Assembly: GCA_037385045.1 (NCBI GenBank)
Contig: JARRNJ010000073.1
Location: 1 to 34,669, forward strand
Direction of reading: 5' to 3'
DNA from: JARRNJ01 sp037385045
GTDB taxonomy: Bacteria > Pseudomonadota > Gammaproteobacteria > JASBUN01
DNA: 34,669 nucleotides
Shown: in pieces, positions 23,947 to 30,475 of the stretch
How positions within the stretch are numbered: position 1 is the first letter of the stretch
How the letters are laid out: every line of letters starts with the position of its first letter
Translations under genes and position numbers: made by a program
Notes under the pieces: model-generated
What the model was told of the DNA's origin: nothing
Database searches by the model: none
The model's input: the letters and a program-made list of their open reading frames with translations, nothing else

Positions 23947-25251
23947 ATGACGGAAAAGCGCGCGGCGATCAGCTACTGGGACGTGGTGGCCATCGGCATC
24001 GGTGGCATGGTCGGCGGCGGCATATTCGCCGTGTTGGGGCTGGCGGTGCAAACGGCCCGGGGCGGCACACCGCTCGCTTTCCTGCTGGCCGGTACGGTGG
24101 CCTTGTTGACCTCATACTCGTATGCGCGGCTGTCGGTGACCTATCCAAGCCAGGGCGGCACCGTCGAATTCCTGCTCCACGGCTTCGGACCGGGAGTCGT
24201 CGCCGGCAGCCTCAACGTCCTGCTCTGGTTAAGCTACGTGGTGATGCTGTCGCTGTACGCCTATGCCTTCGGCAGCTACGGCGCGACGTTCTTTGCCGCA
24301 GCCGCCCAGCCGTTCTGGAAGCACGTGCTGATCAGCGGCGTCGCCGTGGCCCTCACGCTGCTCAACATCCGCGGCGCACGTATCGTGGGCATGGCCGAAG
24401 AGTGGATTGTGGGATTCAAGCTGCTGATCCTGCTGTTCTTCGTCGGCGTGGGCATTTGGGGCATCGATCCGGCGCGACTCGCCCCCGGCCAATGGAGCGA
24501 TCCGGTGAGCCTGGTCGCCGGCGGCATGCTCATCTTCCTCGCTTACGAAGGTTTCGAGCTGATCGCCAACACCGCCGAGGACGTGGGCGATCCGTCCCGG
24601 GTGCTGCCGAAAGCGTATTTCACCGCCGTCGTCGCTGTCATCGTCCTGTACGTGCTGGTGTCGCTGGTCACGGTGGGCAGCCTGCCGGTCGCCAAGATCC
24701 TGTCCGCCCGCGACTATGCCCTGGCCGAGAGCGCGCGCCCGGCGCTCGGACACGTGGGATTTGTGCTGATCACCATCGCCGCCCTGCTGTCCACCAGCTC
24801 GGCCATCAACGCCACCCTCTACGGTGCGGCCCGAATCAGCTACGTCATCGCCAAGGACGGCGAGTTGCCTGAAGTGTTCGAGCGCAAGGTCTGGCAACGC
24901 CCCATCGGCGGGCTGTTGCTGACCTCCGGACTGACCCTGCTGGTCTCCAACCTGTTCGATCTTTCCAGCATTTCCTTGATGGGCAGCGCCGGATTTCTGC
25001 TCATCTTCACTGCGGTCAACCTCGCCAATGCGCGCCTGCACCGGCGCACCGCCAGCCGCCGGTGGCTGGCGCTGACGGGAGCGGCCGCCTGCGGGGCCGC
25101 CCTGGCGACGCTGGTCGCGCATGCGGCCGGCACGGGCGGGCACGTGTGGGTGCTGGCGTTCATGGTCGGCGGTGCGTTGGTCACCGAGTTGCTGTACCAA
25201 CGCATCTCCGGACGCACGCTGCGCCTGCGCGTCGCCAACCACGGACCATGA
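23947..25251 (+). CDS. APC-superfamily amino acid permease
   Basis: Membrane transporter of 434 aa with about 12 hydrophobic segments. The first helix, VVAIGIGGMVGGGIFAVLGLAV, carries the broken-helix glycine motif (G-I-G-x-x-x-G-x-G-I-F) of the amino acid-polyamine-organocation family, and FLAYEGFELIANTAEDV is the family's helix-6 region. The substrate cannot be predicted. It starts 75 bp after the response-regulator gene with no promoter seen between, so it may be read through from the cydB unit. The ATG at 23947 was chosen; GTG 23941 in the same frame is possible, and neither has a clear ribosome site. Confidence 0.85.
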   Translation: MTEKRAAISYWDVVAIGIGGMVGGGIFAVLGLAVQTARGGTPLAFLLAGTVALLTSYSYARLSVTYPSQGGTVEFLLHGFGPGVVAGSLNVLLWLSYVVMLSLYAYAFGSYGATFFAAAAQPFWKHVLISGVAVALTLLNIRGARIVGMAEEWIVGFKLLILLFFVGVGIWGIDPARLAPGQWSDPVSLVAGGMLIFLAYEGFELIANTAEDVGDPSRVLPKAYFTAVVAVIVLYVLVSLVTVGSLPVAKILSARDYALAESARPALGHVGFVLITIAALLSTSSAINATLYGAARISYVIAKDGELPEVFERKVWQRPIGGLLLTSGLTLLVSNLFDLSSISLMGSAGFLLIFTAVNLANARLHRRTASRRWLALTGAAACGAALATLVAHAAGTGGHVWVLAFMVGGALVTELLYQRISGRTLRLRVANHGP

Positions 25252-25266
25252 CGCGCGACCGGCGGT

Positions 25267-25301
25267 GTATTGCCCCCGCGGCCACGTGGGATCGGGGCAA
25301 A
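25267..25301 (+). promoter_or_regulatory. Paired GGGGCAA motifs upstream of sorA, candidate activator site
   Basis: GTATTGCCCC (25267-25276, GGGGCAATAC on the other strand) and CGGGGCAAAG (25293-25302) form an inverted pair with centres about 24 bp apart, roughly 80-110 bp before the sorA sigma-54 element. The same core occurs twice before the tal sigma-54 promoter (28944 and 28965). Position and recurrence suggest an upstream activator sequence. Confidence 0.45.
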
Positions 25302-25379
25302 GCCACCGGGCGACGCCGGCCGGCGAAGCAGCGGAACCCGCGCAGCGCTGCCGCAGCCGGACGGGACGGCCGGTCACCG

Positions 25380-25396
25380 GTGGCACGGATGCTGCT
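25380..25396 (+). promoter_or_regulatory. Sigma-54 promoter of sorA
   Basis: TGGCACG-GATG-CTGCT at 25381-25396 differs from TGGCACG-N4-TTGCW by one base and has the exact GG-N10-GC spacing (25382-25383 and 25394-25395). The predicted start near 25407 lies about 75 nt before the sorA ATG. Confidence 0.7.
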
Positions 25397-25482
25397 AGGG
25401 CAACGGGAATCGGCCGTGATCGCTTGACCGCGTGGGAACCGCGGCCTGCGCGTGCGGCGGCAATCAACTGCAAAGGTTGGAT

Positions 25483-26712
25483 ATGGGAAAAAAGGTCTCG
25501 GGGCAAGGTGCGGAGCTCGCCAATGCCCAGCGGCGTCGGTTCATCGGCGCCGGACTCGGAATCGGCGCGCTGGCATTGACCGGCCGCTGGCGCCGCGCCG
25601 ACGCGGCGCCTCCCGCCGAGGGGACGCGCCTGATCCAACTGCCTCATAAACGTCCGCTGATCCTGCGCAGCCGGCATCCGCTGCAGCTGGAAACGCCGCT
25701 TGATTTGCTGAATCGCCAGGTGTTCACCCCCGACGACGCCTTTTTTGTCCGCTGGCACACCGGCGCGGTGCCCCCGCGGGTGGATCCGGACCGGTTCCGC
25801 CTGCGCGTTCACGGCCAGGTGCGCAATCCTCTGTCTTTGAGCCTGAGTGACCTGAAGCAAAATTTCGATGTGATCGAATTCGCCGCAGTGGCTGAATGTG
25901 CCGGCAACGGTCGGCGCTGGTTCCGGCCCCGCGTCCGCGGAACCCAGTGGGGGGACGGCGCCATGGGCAACGCCACTTGGCGCGGCGTGCGCCTGCGCGA
26001 CGTGCTCGACCAGGCCGGCCTCAACGACGCGGCGGCGCAGGTCCGGTTTGACGGTCTCGACCGCCCGGCGCAGGAGCGGACCGATTACCGCAAATCCCTG
26101 CAACTCAGCACCGTCCGCAACGCCGACGTGCTGCTGGCGTTTGCCATGAACGACAAACCCCTGCCGCGCCTCAACGGCTATCCGCTGCGCCTGGTGGTGC
26201 CCGGTTGGTATGCCACCTACTGGGTGAAGATGTTGAATGACGTGGAGGTCACGGACCGGCGCGACACCGGGCATTGGATGGCCGACGCCTACCGGATTCC
26301 CGACGATCCCTGCGCCTGCACGGTACCCGGCCATCCGGCCGCCCACACCGCGCCGCTGAACCGGCTCATGGTGCGTTCGCTGATCACCAGCCTGCATGAT
26401 GGCGCGCGCATCCGCGGCGAGCACACCTACACGGTCCACGGGCTGGCGTTCGACGCCGGTTACGGCATCGAACGGGTGCTGTTCTCGGAAAACGGCGGCA
26501 GATCCTGGCGTCAGGCGCGGCTGGGAGAGGACACGGGGCGCTACAGTTTTCGCCCATGGCACGTGCGCTTTGCGCCGGTGCCGGGAAAGACCTATGCGCT
26601 GATGTCGATGGCGATCAACCGCCTGGGCCAAACCCAGCGCCTTACTCCGCGCTGGAACGCAGGCGGCTACCTGCGCAACGTGATTGAAACCGTCCACGTT
26701 CGGGCGACGTGA
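25483..26712 (+). CDS. sorA: SorA-like sulfite dehydrogenase (molybdopterin, sulfite oxidase family), Tat-exported
   Basis: Periplasmic molybdoenzyme of 409 aa. The N-terminus has a Tat signal (QRRRFIGAGLGIGALALTG, arginines 17-19). The Mo-ligating Cys139 lies in AECAGNGRRWF; TQWGDGAMGNATWRGVRLRD and GYPLRLVVPGWYATYWVK closely match SorA of sulfite:cytochrome c oxidoreductases as I recall it, and a C-terminal dimerisation domain follows (from about 295). It would oxidise sulfite to sulfate. The cytochrome partner gene sorB is not in the window, so the electron acceptor is unknown. The ATG at 25483 gives the Tat signal directly; an in-frame upstream start (25432) would put 17 residues before it and is unlikely. 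It stands alone behind its own sigma-54 promoter. Confidence 0.87.
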   Translation: MGKKVSGQGAELANAQRRRFIGAGLGIGALALTGRWRRADAAPPAEGTRLIQLPHKRPLILRSRHPLQLETPLDLLNRQVFTPDDAFFVRWHTGAVPPRVDPDRFRLRVHGQVRNPLSLSLSDLKQNFDVIEFAAVAECAGNGRRWFRPRVRGTQWGDGAMGNATWRGVRLRDVLDQAGLNDAAAQVRFDGLDRPAQERTDYRKSLQLSTVRNADVLLAFAMNDKPLPRLNGYPLRLVVPGWYATYWVKMLNDVEVTDRRDTGHWMADAYRIPDDPCACTVPGHPAAHTAPLNRLMVRSLITSLHDGARIRGEHTYTVHGLAFDAGYGIERVLFSENGGRSWRQARLGEDTGRYSFRPWHVRFAPVPGKTYALMSMAINRLGQTQRLTPRWNAGGYLRNVIETVHVRAT

Positions 26713-26782
26713 GCGCTATCGGCGCCGCCGCCAGCCGCCGCGCGCACCGGTTCTGTCCACCGAGCGCCCGCCAAGCGGCGGC

Positions 26783-26825
26783 TGAAATCCCCCCCAACCT
26801 ATAGGGAGTGGTTGAAAACCCCCCC
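26783..26825 (+). promoter_or_regulatory. Direct repeat TGAAAWCCCCCCC upstream of degP promoter
   Basis: TGAAATCCCCCCC (26783-26795) and TGAAAACCCCCCC (26813-26825) are copies of a 13-bp unit 30 bp apart, about three helical turns, and lie 65-105 bp before the -24 element of the degP sigma-54 promoter. The spacing on one DNA face and the distance suit an activator site; the sequence differs from the GGGGCAA motif seen at sorA and tal. Confidence 0.4.
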
Positions 26826-26887
26826 GAAATGCCTCGCTTCTCCCGCCTCCGATCCCATTTTTTCTTTTAGTTCTGGCGGTTAATTAC

Positions 26888-26904
26888 CTGGCACGGTAAA
26901 TGCT
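26888..26904 (+). promoter_or_regulatory. Sigma-54 promoter of degP
   Basis: CTGGCACG-GTAA-ATGCT has one mismatch to YTGGCACG-N4-TTGCW, with GG (26890-26891) and GC (26902-26903) exactly 10 bp apart. The predicted start near 26915 leaves a leader of about 185 nt. Confidence 0.72.
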
Positions 26905-27099
26905 CCGTGTGCTGGCAATTGTGTCCATCCACGCATCAGCCCAGCGGTCCATGTGGACAACGGAAACCGGATCCGGCCGAAGAACGCGCGATCACCGCGT
27001 GTGCCACGGTCCCGATCCAGGCATAGCGGCAGCACGTGGTTGGAGCGGCGCCAACATCGACTCCGGCGCCGGGAATCTGATTTCGACAACGAGGAATTC

Positions 27100-28902
27100 A
27101 TGAATCGCGCCAAACTCATTCAACCCACTTTCTGGTTCGCCGGCCTTTTGGCCCTGCTACTGAGCAGCGCCCCGGCGTTCGCTCAGCTTCCGGACTTCAC
27201 CAAGCTGGTGAAGAACAACGCCGCGGCGGTGGTCAACATCAGCACCACGCGGGAAATTACCGAAAACTCCCACGACCAGTTGCAGCAGATGTTGCCCGGC
27301 CTGCCGGAGAACAGCCCGTTTCGGCAGTTCTTCAAACACTTCTACGAAGGCAACCCCAACGGCCAGCAGAAATACGAAGAACGTTCCCTGGGTTCCGGCT
27401 TCTTCATCTCCAAGGACGGCTACATTCTCACCAACGCCCATGTGGTCAAGGGCGCCGACAGCATCATCGTCAAGCTGCAGGATCGCACCGAGAAGAAAGC
27501 CAAGCTCGTCGGCCTGGACAAGCGCACCGACGTGGCGCTGTTGAAAATCGACGGTGACAACTACCCCACCGTAAAGATCGGCGACTCATCCAAGTTGCAA
27601 GTGGGCCAGTGGGTGCTTGCCATCGGCTCGCCGTTCGGGCTGGATTACACCGCCACCGCCGGCATCATCAGCGCGCTCGGCCGCAATCTGCCCAGCGACA
27701 CGTACGTGCCCTTCATCCAGACCGATGTCGCGGTCAATCCCGGCAATTCGGGCGGCCCGCTGTTCGACCTCTCGGGAGACGTCGTCGGCATCAACTCGCA
27801 GATCTACACCAACACCGGCGGCTTCATGGGCTTGTCGTTTGCGATCCCCATCAATGTCGCCATGGACGTGGCCAATCAGATCAAGGACAAGGGCTATGTA
27901 AGCCGCGGCTGGCTGGGTGTGGTGATCCAGAACGTCACCCAGGATCTGGCCGACTCGTTCGGACTGAAGACGCCCAAAGGCGCGCTGATCGCGCAGGTGG
28001 TGCCCAACAGCCCGGCGCACCGAGCAGGTCTGAAATCCGGCGACATCATTCTCAAGTACAACGGCCATCCCATCGGCGACTCCGGATCGCTTCCGCCGCT
28101 GGTCGGTGAGACGCCGGTGGGCAAAACCGTACCGCTGGAGATCCTCCGCGACGGCAAACGCAAGACGGTGCACGTGAAGATCGTTCAGCTGCCCAAGGAA
28201 CACCAGGTCGCCAAGGCCCACCACGAAAAGCAGGGCAGCCTCAACATCCTGGTTTCCAACCTGACGGCACAGCAACGCCATAGCCTGGGCATCGGCCATC
28301 GCGGCGTACTGGTCAAGGAAGTCGGGGAAGGCCCGGCCGCCGACGCCGGCATCCGCCCCGGGGACGTAATTCTCCAGTTGAACCACCGCGACGTGAAAGA
28401 CACCAAGGAGCTGCGACACATTGTCAAGCGACTGCCCGTGGGACGCGCCGTCATTGGCCGCCCTTTTTTATTCGCGACCGACGGCGCGGCTGGCGCAGGC
28501 GGTCACGCCGGAAGTCTTAACGAGCATAAGGAGACAATCATGGGGCGCCCCGTTCGCTTTCTGGCCGGCATGCTGTTGGCTGCCCTCAGCGGAGCCGGTC
28601 TGGCGGCCGCTAGCCGCGGCACCGGTCATCACCACTACCCGGCGTACGACACCGTCCGCACACGCATCGATCTGGGTGCCGCAGTGGACCGCGCCGAGCG
28701 CTATGCCCACGCCAAAGCGTTTGCCGCGACGCTGGTGCAGCGCCACGGGCATGCGATGTTCGACATCCGCGTGATCGCCGGCGACCGGCCGGAAACCATC
28801 ATGGTAGACGCAAACACCGGCGCCATACCGGCCCGCAACCGGCGTCCAACGCGCGCCGCGCCCGCAAGCTCTGCGGTGCGGCCGGCGGCGCGCCGGGGCT
28901 GA
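27100..28902 (+). CDS. degP: DegP/DegQ (Do)-family periplasmic serine protease, reading into a downstream PepSY-like gene
   Basis: Envelope quality-control protease. A signal peptide (1-28, cut after APAFA) is followed by a trypsin-like domain with His114 (TNAHVV), Asp144 (KRTDVALLKI) and Ser217 (NPGNSGGPLF), PDZ1 at about 275-365 and PDZ2 at about 385-451. GAGGAA precedes ATG 27100. The family profile fails after KRLPVGRAV (residue 451): the usual last strand (a V-L-V-x-R-x-G-x-x-x-F-x-x-L type) is shortened to IGRPFLF and no stop appears, so the frame continues through a spacer into the next gene to give 600 codons instead of about 470. A TAA in another frame at 28518-28520 sits where a normal stop would be. 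A small indel between about 28450 and 28515, real or artefactual, is the simplest explanation. Confidence 0.88.
   Translation: MNRAKLIQPTFWFAGLLALLLSSAPAFAQLPDFTKLVKNNAAAVVNISTTREITENSHDQLQQMLPGLPENSPFRQFFKHFYEGNPNGQQKYEERSLGSGFFISKDGYILTNAHVVKGADSIIVKLQDRTEKKAKLVGLDKRTDVALLKIDGDNYPTVKIGDSSKLQVGQWVLAIGSPFGLDYTATAGIISALGRNLPSDTYVPFIQTDVAVNPGNSGGPLFDLSGDVVGINSQIYTNTGGFMGLSFAIPINVAMDVANQIKDKGYVSRGWLGVVIQNVTQDLADSFGLKTPKGALIAQVVPNSPAHRAGLKSGDIILKYNGHPIGDSGSLPPLVGETPVGKTVPLEILRDGKRKTVHVKIVQLPKEHQVAKAHHEKQGSLNILVSNLTAQQRHSLGIGHRGVLVKEVGEGPAADAGIRPGDVILQLNHRDVKDTKELRHIVKRLPVGRAVIGRPFLFATDGAAGAGGHAGSLNEHKETIMGRPVRFLAGMLLAALSGAGLAAASRGTGHHHYPAYDTVRTRIDLGAAVDRAERYAHAKAFAATLVQRHGHAMFDIRVIAGDRPETIMVDANTGAIPARNRRPTRAAPASSAVRPAARRG
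28540..28902 (+). CDS. Exported PepSY-like small protein, in frame with degP
   Basis: A 120-residue protein that looks like an independent gene: AAGGAG at 28528-28533 lies six nt before ATG 28540, and residues 1-24 form a signal peptide (MGRPVRFLAGMLLAALSGAG then LAAA). The mature part has one PepSY-type unit: a helix (AVDRAERYAHAKAFAATLVQ) followed by strands MFDIRVIAGDRPETIMVDA and the typical closing DANTGAI. The last 20 residues are Arg/Ala/Pro-rich. PepSY domains are thought to inhibit or modulate proteases or bind near redox modules, so pairing with a DegP protease makes sense. In this sequence it shares the reading frame of degP without a stop between; a genuine fusion would strand a signal-like helix in mid-protein. 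Confidence 0.65.
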   Translation: MGRPVRFLAGMLLAALSGAGLAAASRGTGHHHYPAYDTVRTRIDLGAAVDRAERYAHAKAFAATLVQRHGHAMFDIRVIAGDRPETIMVDANTGAIPARNRRPTRAAPASSAVRPAARRG

Positions 28903-28943
28903 CCGGCGATGCGGTTCCGCGGTCGGGCGCAGCAGCCGAAAGC

Positions 28944-28975
28944 CGGGGCAAATGCACCGTGAGTCGGGGCAATAC
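28944..28975 (+). promoter_or_regulatory. Direct GGGGCAA repeats upstream of tal, candidate activator site
   Basis: CGGGGCAAATG (from 28944) and CGGGGCAATAC (from 28965) are spaced 21 bp apart, two helical turns, and lie about 75-105 bp before the -24 element of the tal sigma-54 promoter. The same core, including GGGGCAATAC, is found before sorA. Confidence 0.5.
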
Positions 28976-29045
28976 CCCACCGCGGACGATGGTGCGTAGC
29001 CCCCTCGCCAAGAATAAACGTTCAGCCAAACAACCGCTTGTCTCA

Positions 29046-29062
29046 TTGGCACAGCTGCTGCA
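29046..29062 (+). promoter_or_regulatory. Sigma-54 promoter of tal-gnd-zwf
   Basis: TTGGCACA-GCTG-CTGCA departs from YTGGCACG-N4-TTGCW at two positions, but GG (29048-29049) and GC (29060-29061) are exactly 10 bp apart. The predicted start near 29073 leaves a leader of about 195 nt. Confidence 0.6.
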
Positions 29063-29267
29063 AGGCTTCCGTCAGAGAGATGCCCCCGGAGCAAGGTGTC
29101 GCTCCCGACCGCCAATCCGCCGGGCACCGGGGAACTGGCGGCGCGAACGAGCCACAGCTATGGGTTGAGGGTAAATACTGGCAACGGCGGCCGCATCCCG
29201 GGACAAGGCGCGACCCAACTCCGCCCGCCGGCACACAGTACCGCTGCAGAACCGTATGGAGGCCGAC

Positions 29268-30389
29268 ATGTCCGCCAAATCGCCCGTATCGAAACTGAAG
29301 CAGTTCGGCCAAAGCATCTGGCTGGACTACATTGAACGACGTATTCTCGAAGACGGCACCCTGCGACACATGATCCAGGACGACGGTGTCTGCGGAATGA
29401 CGTCCAACCCGGCTATATTCGAGAAAGCCATCGTCGACAGCCACGACTACGACGCGGCGATCCGCGAGCTGACCCGGCGCCAGGCCTCCAGCGAGGAGAT
29501 GTACGAACGGCTCGCCATTTACGACGTCAAGAAGGCCGCCGACCTGTTCGAGCCCGTATTCCAGCGCAACGACGGCGGCGACGGATTCGTCTCCCTGGAG
29601 GTATCGCCGCGCCTTGCCCACGACACCGGCAAGACCATCGACGAGGCCCGGCGCCTATGGCGGCTGCTGGAGCGCCCCAACGTGATGATCAAGGTGCCCG
29701 GCACGCGCGAAGGGCTGCCCGCAATCCGGGCGTTGATCGCCGAAGGCATCAACATCAACGTTACGCTGTTGTTTTCGGTCAAACGCTACAAGGAAGTCAC
29801 CGAGCAGTATATCGCCGGGCTGGAAGACCGCCTGGAAGCGAACCGGCCCGTCGACCACATTGCGTCTGTCGCCAGCTTCTTTCTCAGCCGCATCGACAGC
29901 AAAGTGGACCCACTGTTGGACAAGCTGGCCGAAAGCGGCGACGCCGACAAGGGGCGGCTCGCCCGTGATCTGCGCGGCCAGGCGGCGATCGCCAGCGCCG
30001 GGCTCGCATACGGGCACTGGCGCGAAATCTTCGGCGACGAGCGTTGGCAGCGCATCGCTGCGTCCGGAGGACGCAAGCAGCGCCTGCTGTGGGCCAGCAC
30101 CAGCACCAAGGATCCAAGCTACAGCGACGTCAAGTACGTCGAATCCCTGATCGGTCCGGACACCGTCAACACCGTTCCCATGCAAACGCTGTCAGCGTAT
30201 CGCGACCATGGGCATCCCGAAGCCCGGCTGCAACAGGTCGTCGAGCAGGCCCCGCGCCTCATGCAGCAACTGGGCGAGCTTGGCATCGACATCGAGGCGG
30301 TCGACGCCGAACTCGAAAATGAAGGCGTCAGGAAGTTCGTGGAACCATTTGATCATATGCTCGAAACCCTCGAGCAGGTCAAACACTGA
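29268..30389 (+). CDS. tal: Transaldolase (long, TIGR00876-like type)
   Basis: Pentose-phosphate enzyme of 373 aa that moves a dihydroxyacetone unit between sugar phosphates. The Schiff-base Lys142 lies in NVMIKVPGTREGLPAI, GMTSNPAIFEKA carries the N-terminal T-S-N-P signature, and ININVTLLFS follows. The length and the SxDPSY-like stretch (TKDPSYSDVKYVESLIGPDTVNT) fit the longer transaldolase subfamily found in actinobacteria and some proteobacteria, not the E. coli TalB type. GGAGG at 29258-29262 favours ATG 29268 over ATG 29256. It heads a cluster with gnd (86-bp gap) and zwf that makes NADPH from glucose-6-phosphate. Confidence 0.93.
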   Translation: MSAKSPVSKLKQFGQSIWLDYIERRILEDGTLRHMIQDDGVCGMTSNPAIFEKAIVDSHDYDAAIRELTRRQASSEEMYERLAIYDVKKAADLFEPVFQRNDGGDGFVSLEVSPRLAHDTGKTIDEARRLWRLLERPNVMIKVPGTREGLPAIRALIAEGININVTLLFSVKRYKEVTEQYIAGLEDRLEANRPVDHIASVASFFLSRIDSKVDPLLDKLAESGDADKGRLARDLRGQAAIASAGLAYGHWREIFGDERWQRIAASGGRKQRLLWASTSTKDPSYSDVKYVESLIGPDTVNTVPMQTLSAYRDHGHPEARLQQVVEQAPRLMQQLGELGIDIEAVDAELENEGVRKFVEPFDHMLETLEQVKH

Positions 30390-30475
30390 AGCATTCACGG
30401 CAAGCGACTAACGCACGGATACGCCGCGGGAAGCAAAGCCATCCCTGCGGCCACAGCACACAAGGAGTATAGGCA

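Larger units (their letters stand above)
26713..27099 (+). other. Gene-free region before degP
   Basis: About 390 bp without a credible gene. It holds a GC-rich inverted repeat with a long loop (26733-26741 with 26775-26783), two C-tract direct repeats (26783 and 26813), the palindrome CCTATAGG (26798-26805), a T-rich stretch (26857-26873) and a sigma-54 element at 26888-26904. The last 195 bp form the presumed degP leader, with GAGGAA just before the ATG. Confidence 0.6.
28903..29267 (+). other. Gene-free region before tal
   Basis: About 365 bp with no credible gene. It holds two direct GGGGCAA motifs (28944-28975), a sigma-54 element (29046-29062) and the presumed leader of the tal-gnd-zwf unit. 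A GGGGCAATACCCC hairpin (28966-28978) overlaps the second motif. Confidence 0.6.

Noticed and set aside
24229..26697. An 822-codon open frame on the minus strand opposite the permease and sorA
   Set aside because: It lies antisense to two well-identified genes, shows no recognisable domain and has the composition expected from the complement of GC-rich coding DNA.
28966..28978. GGGGCAATACCCC hairpin as a terminator for degP
   Set aside because: Only a 4-bp stem and no T-tract; it is better explained as one of the repeated GGGGCAA motifs.
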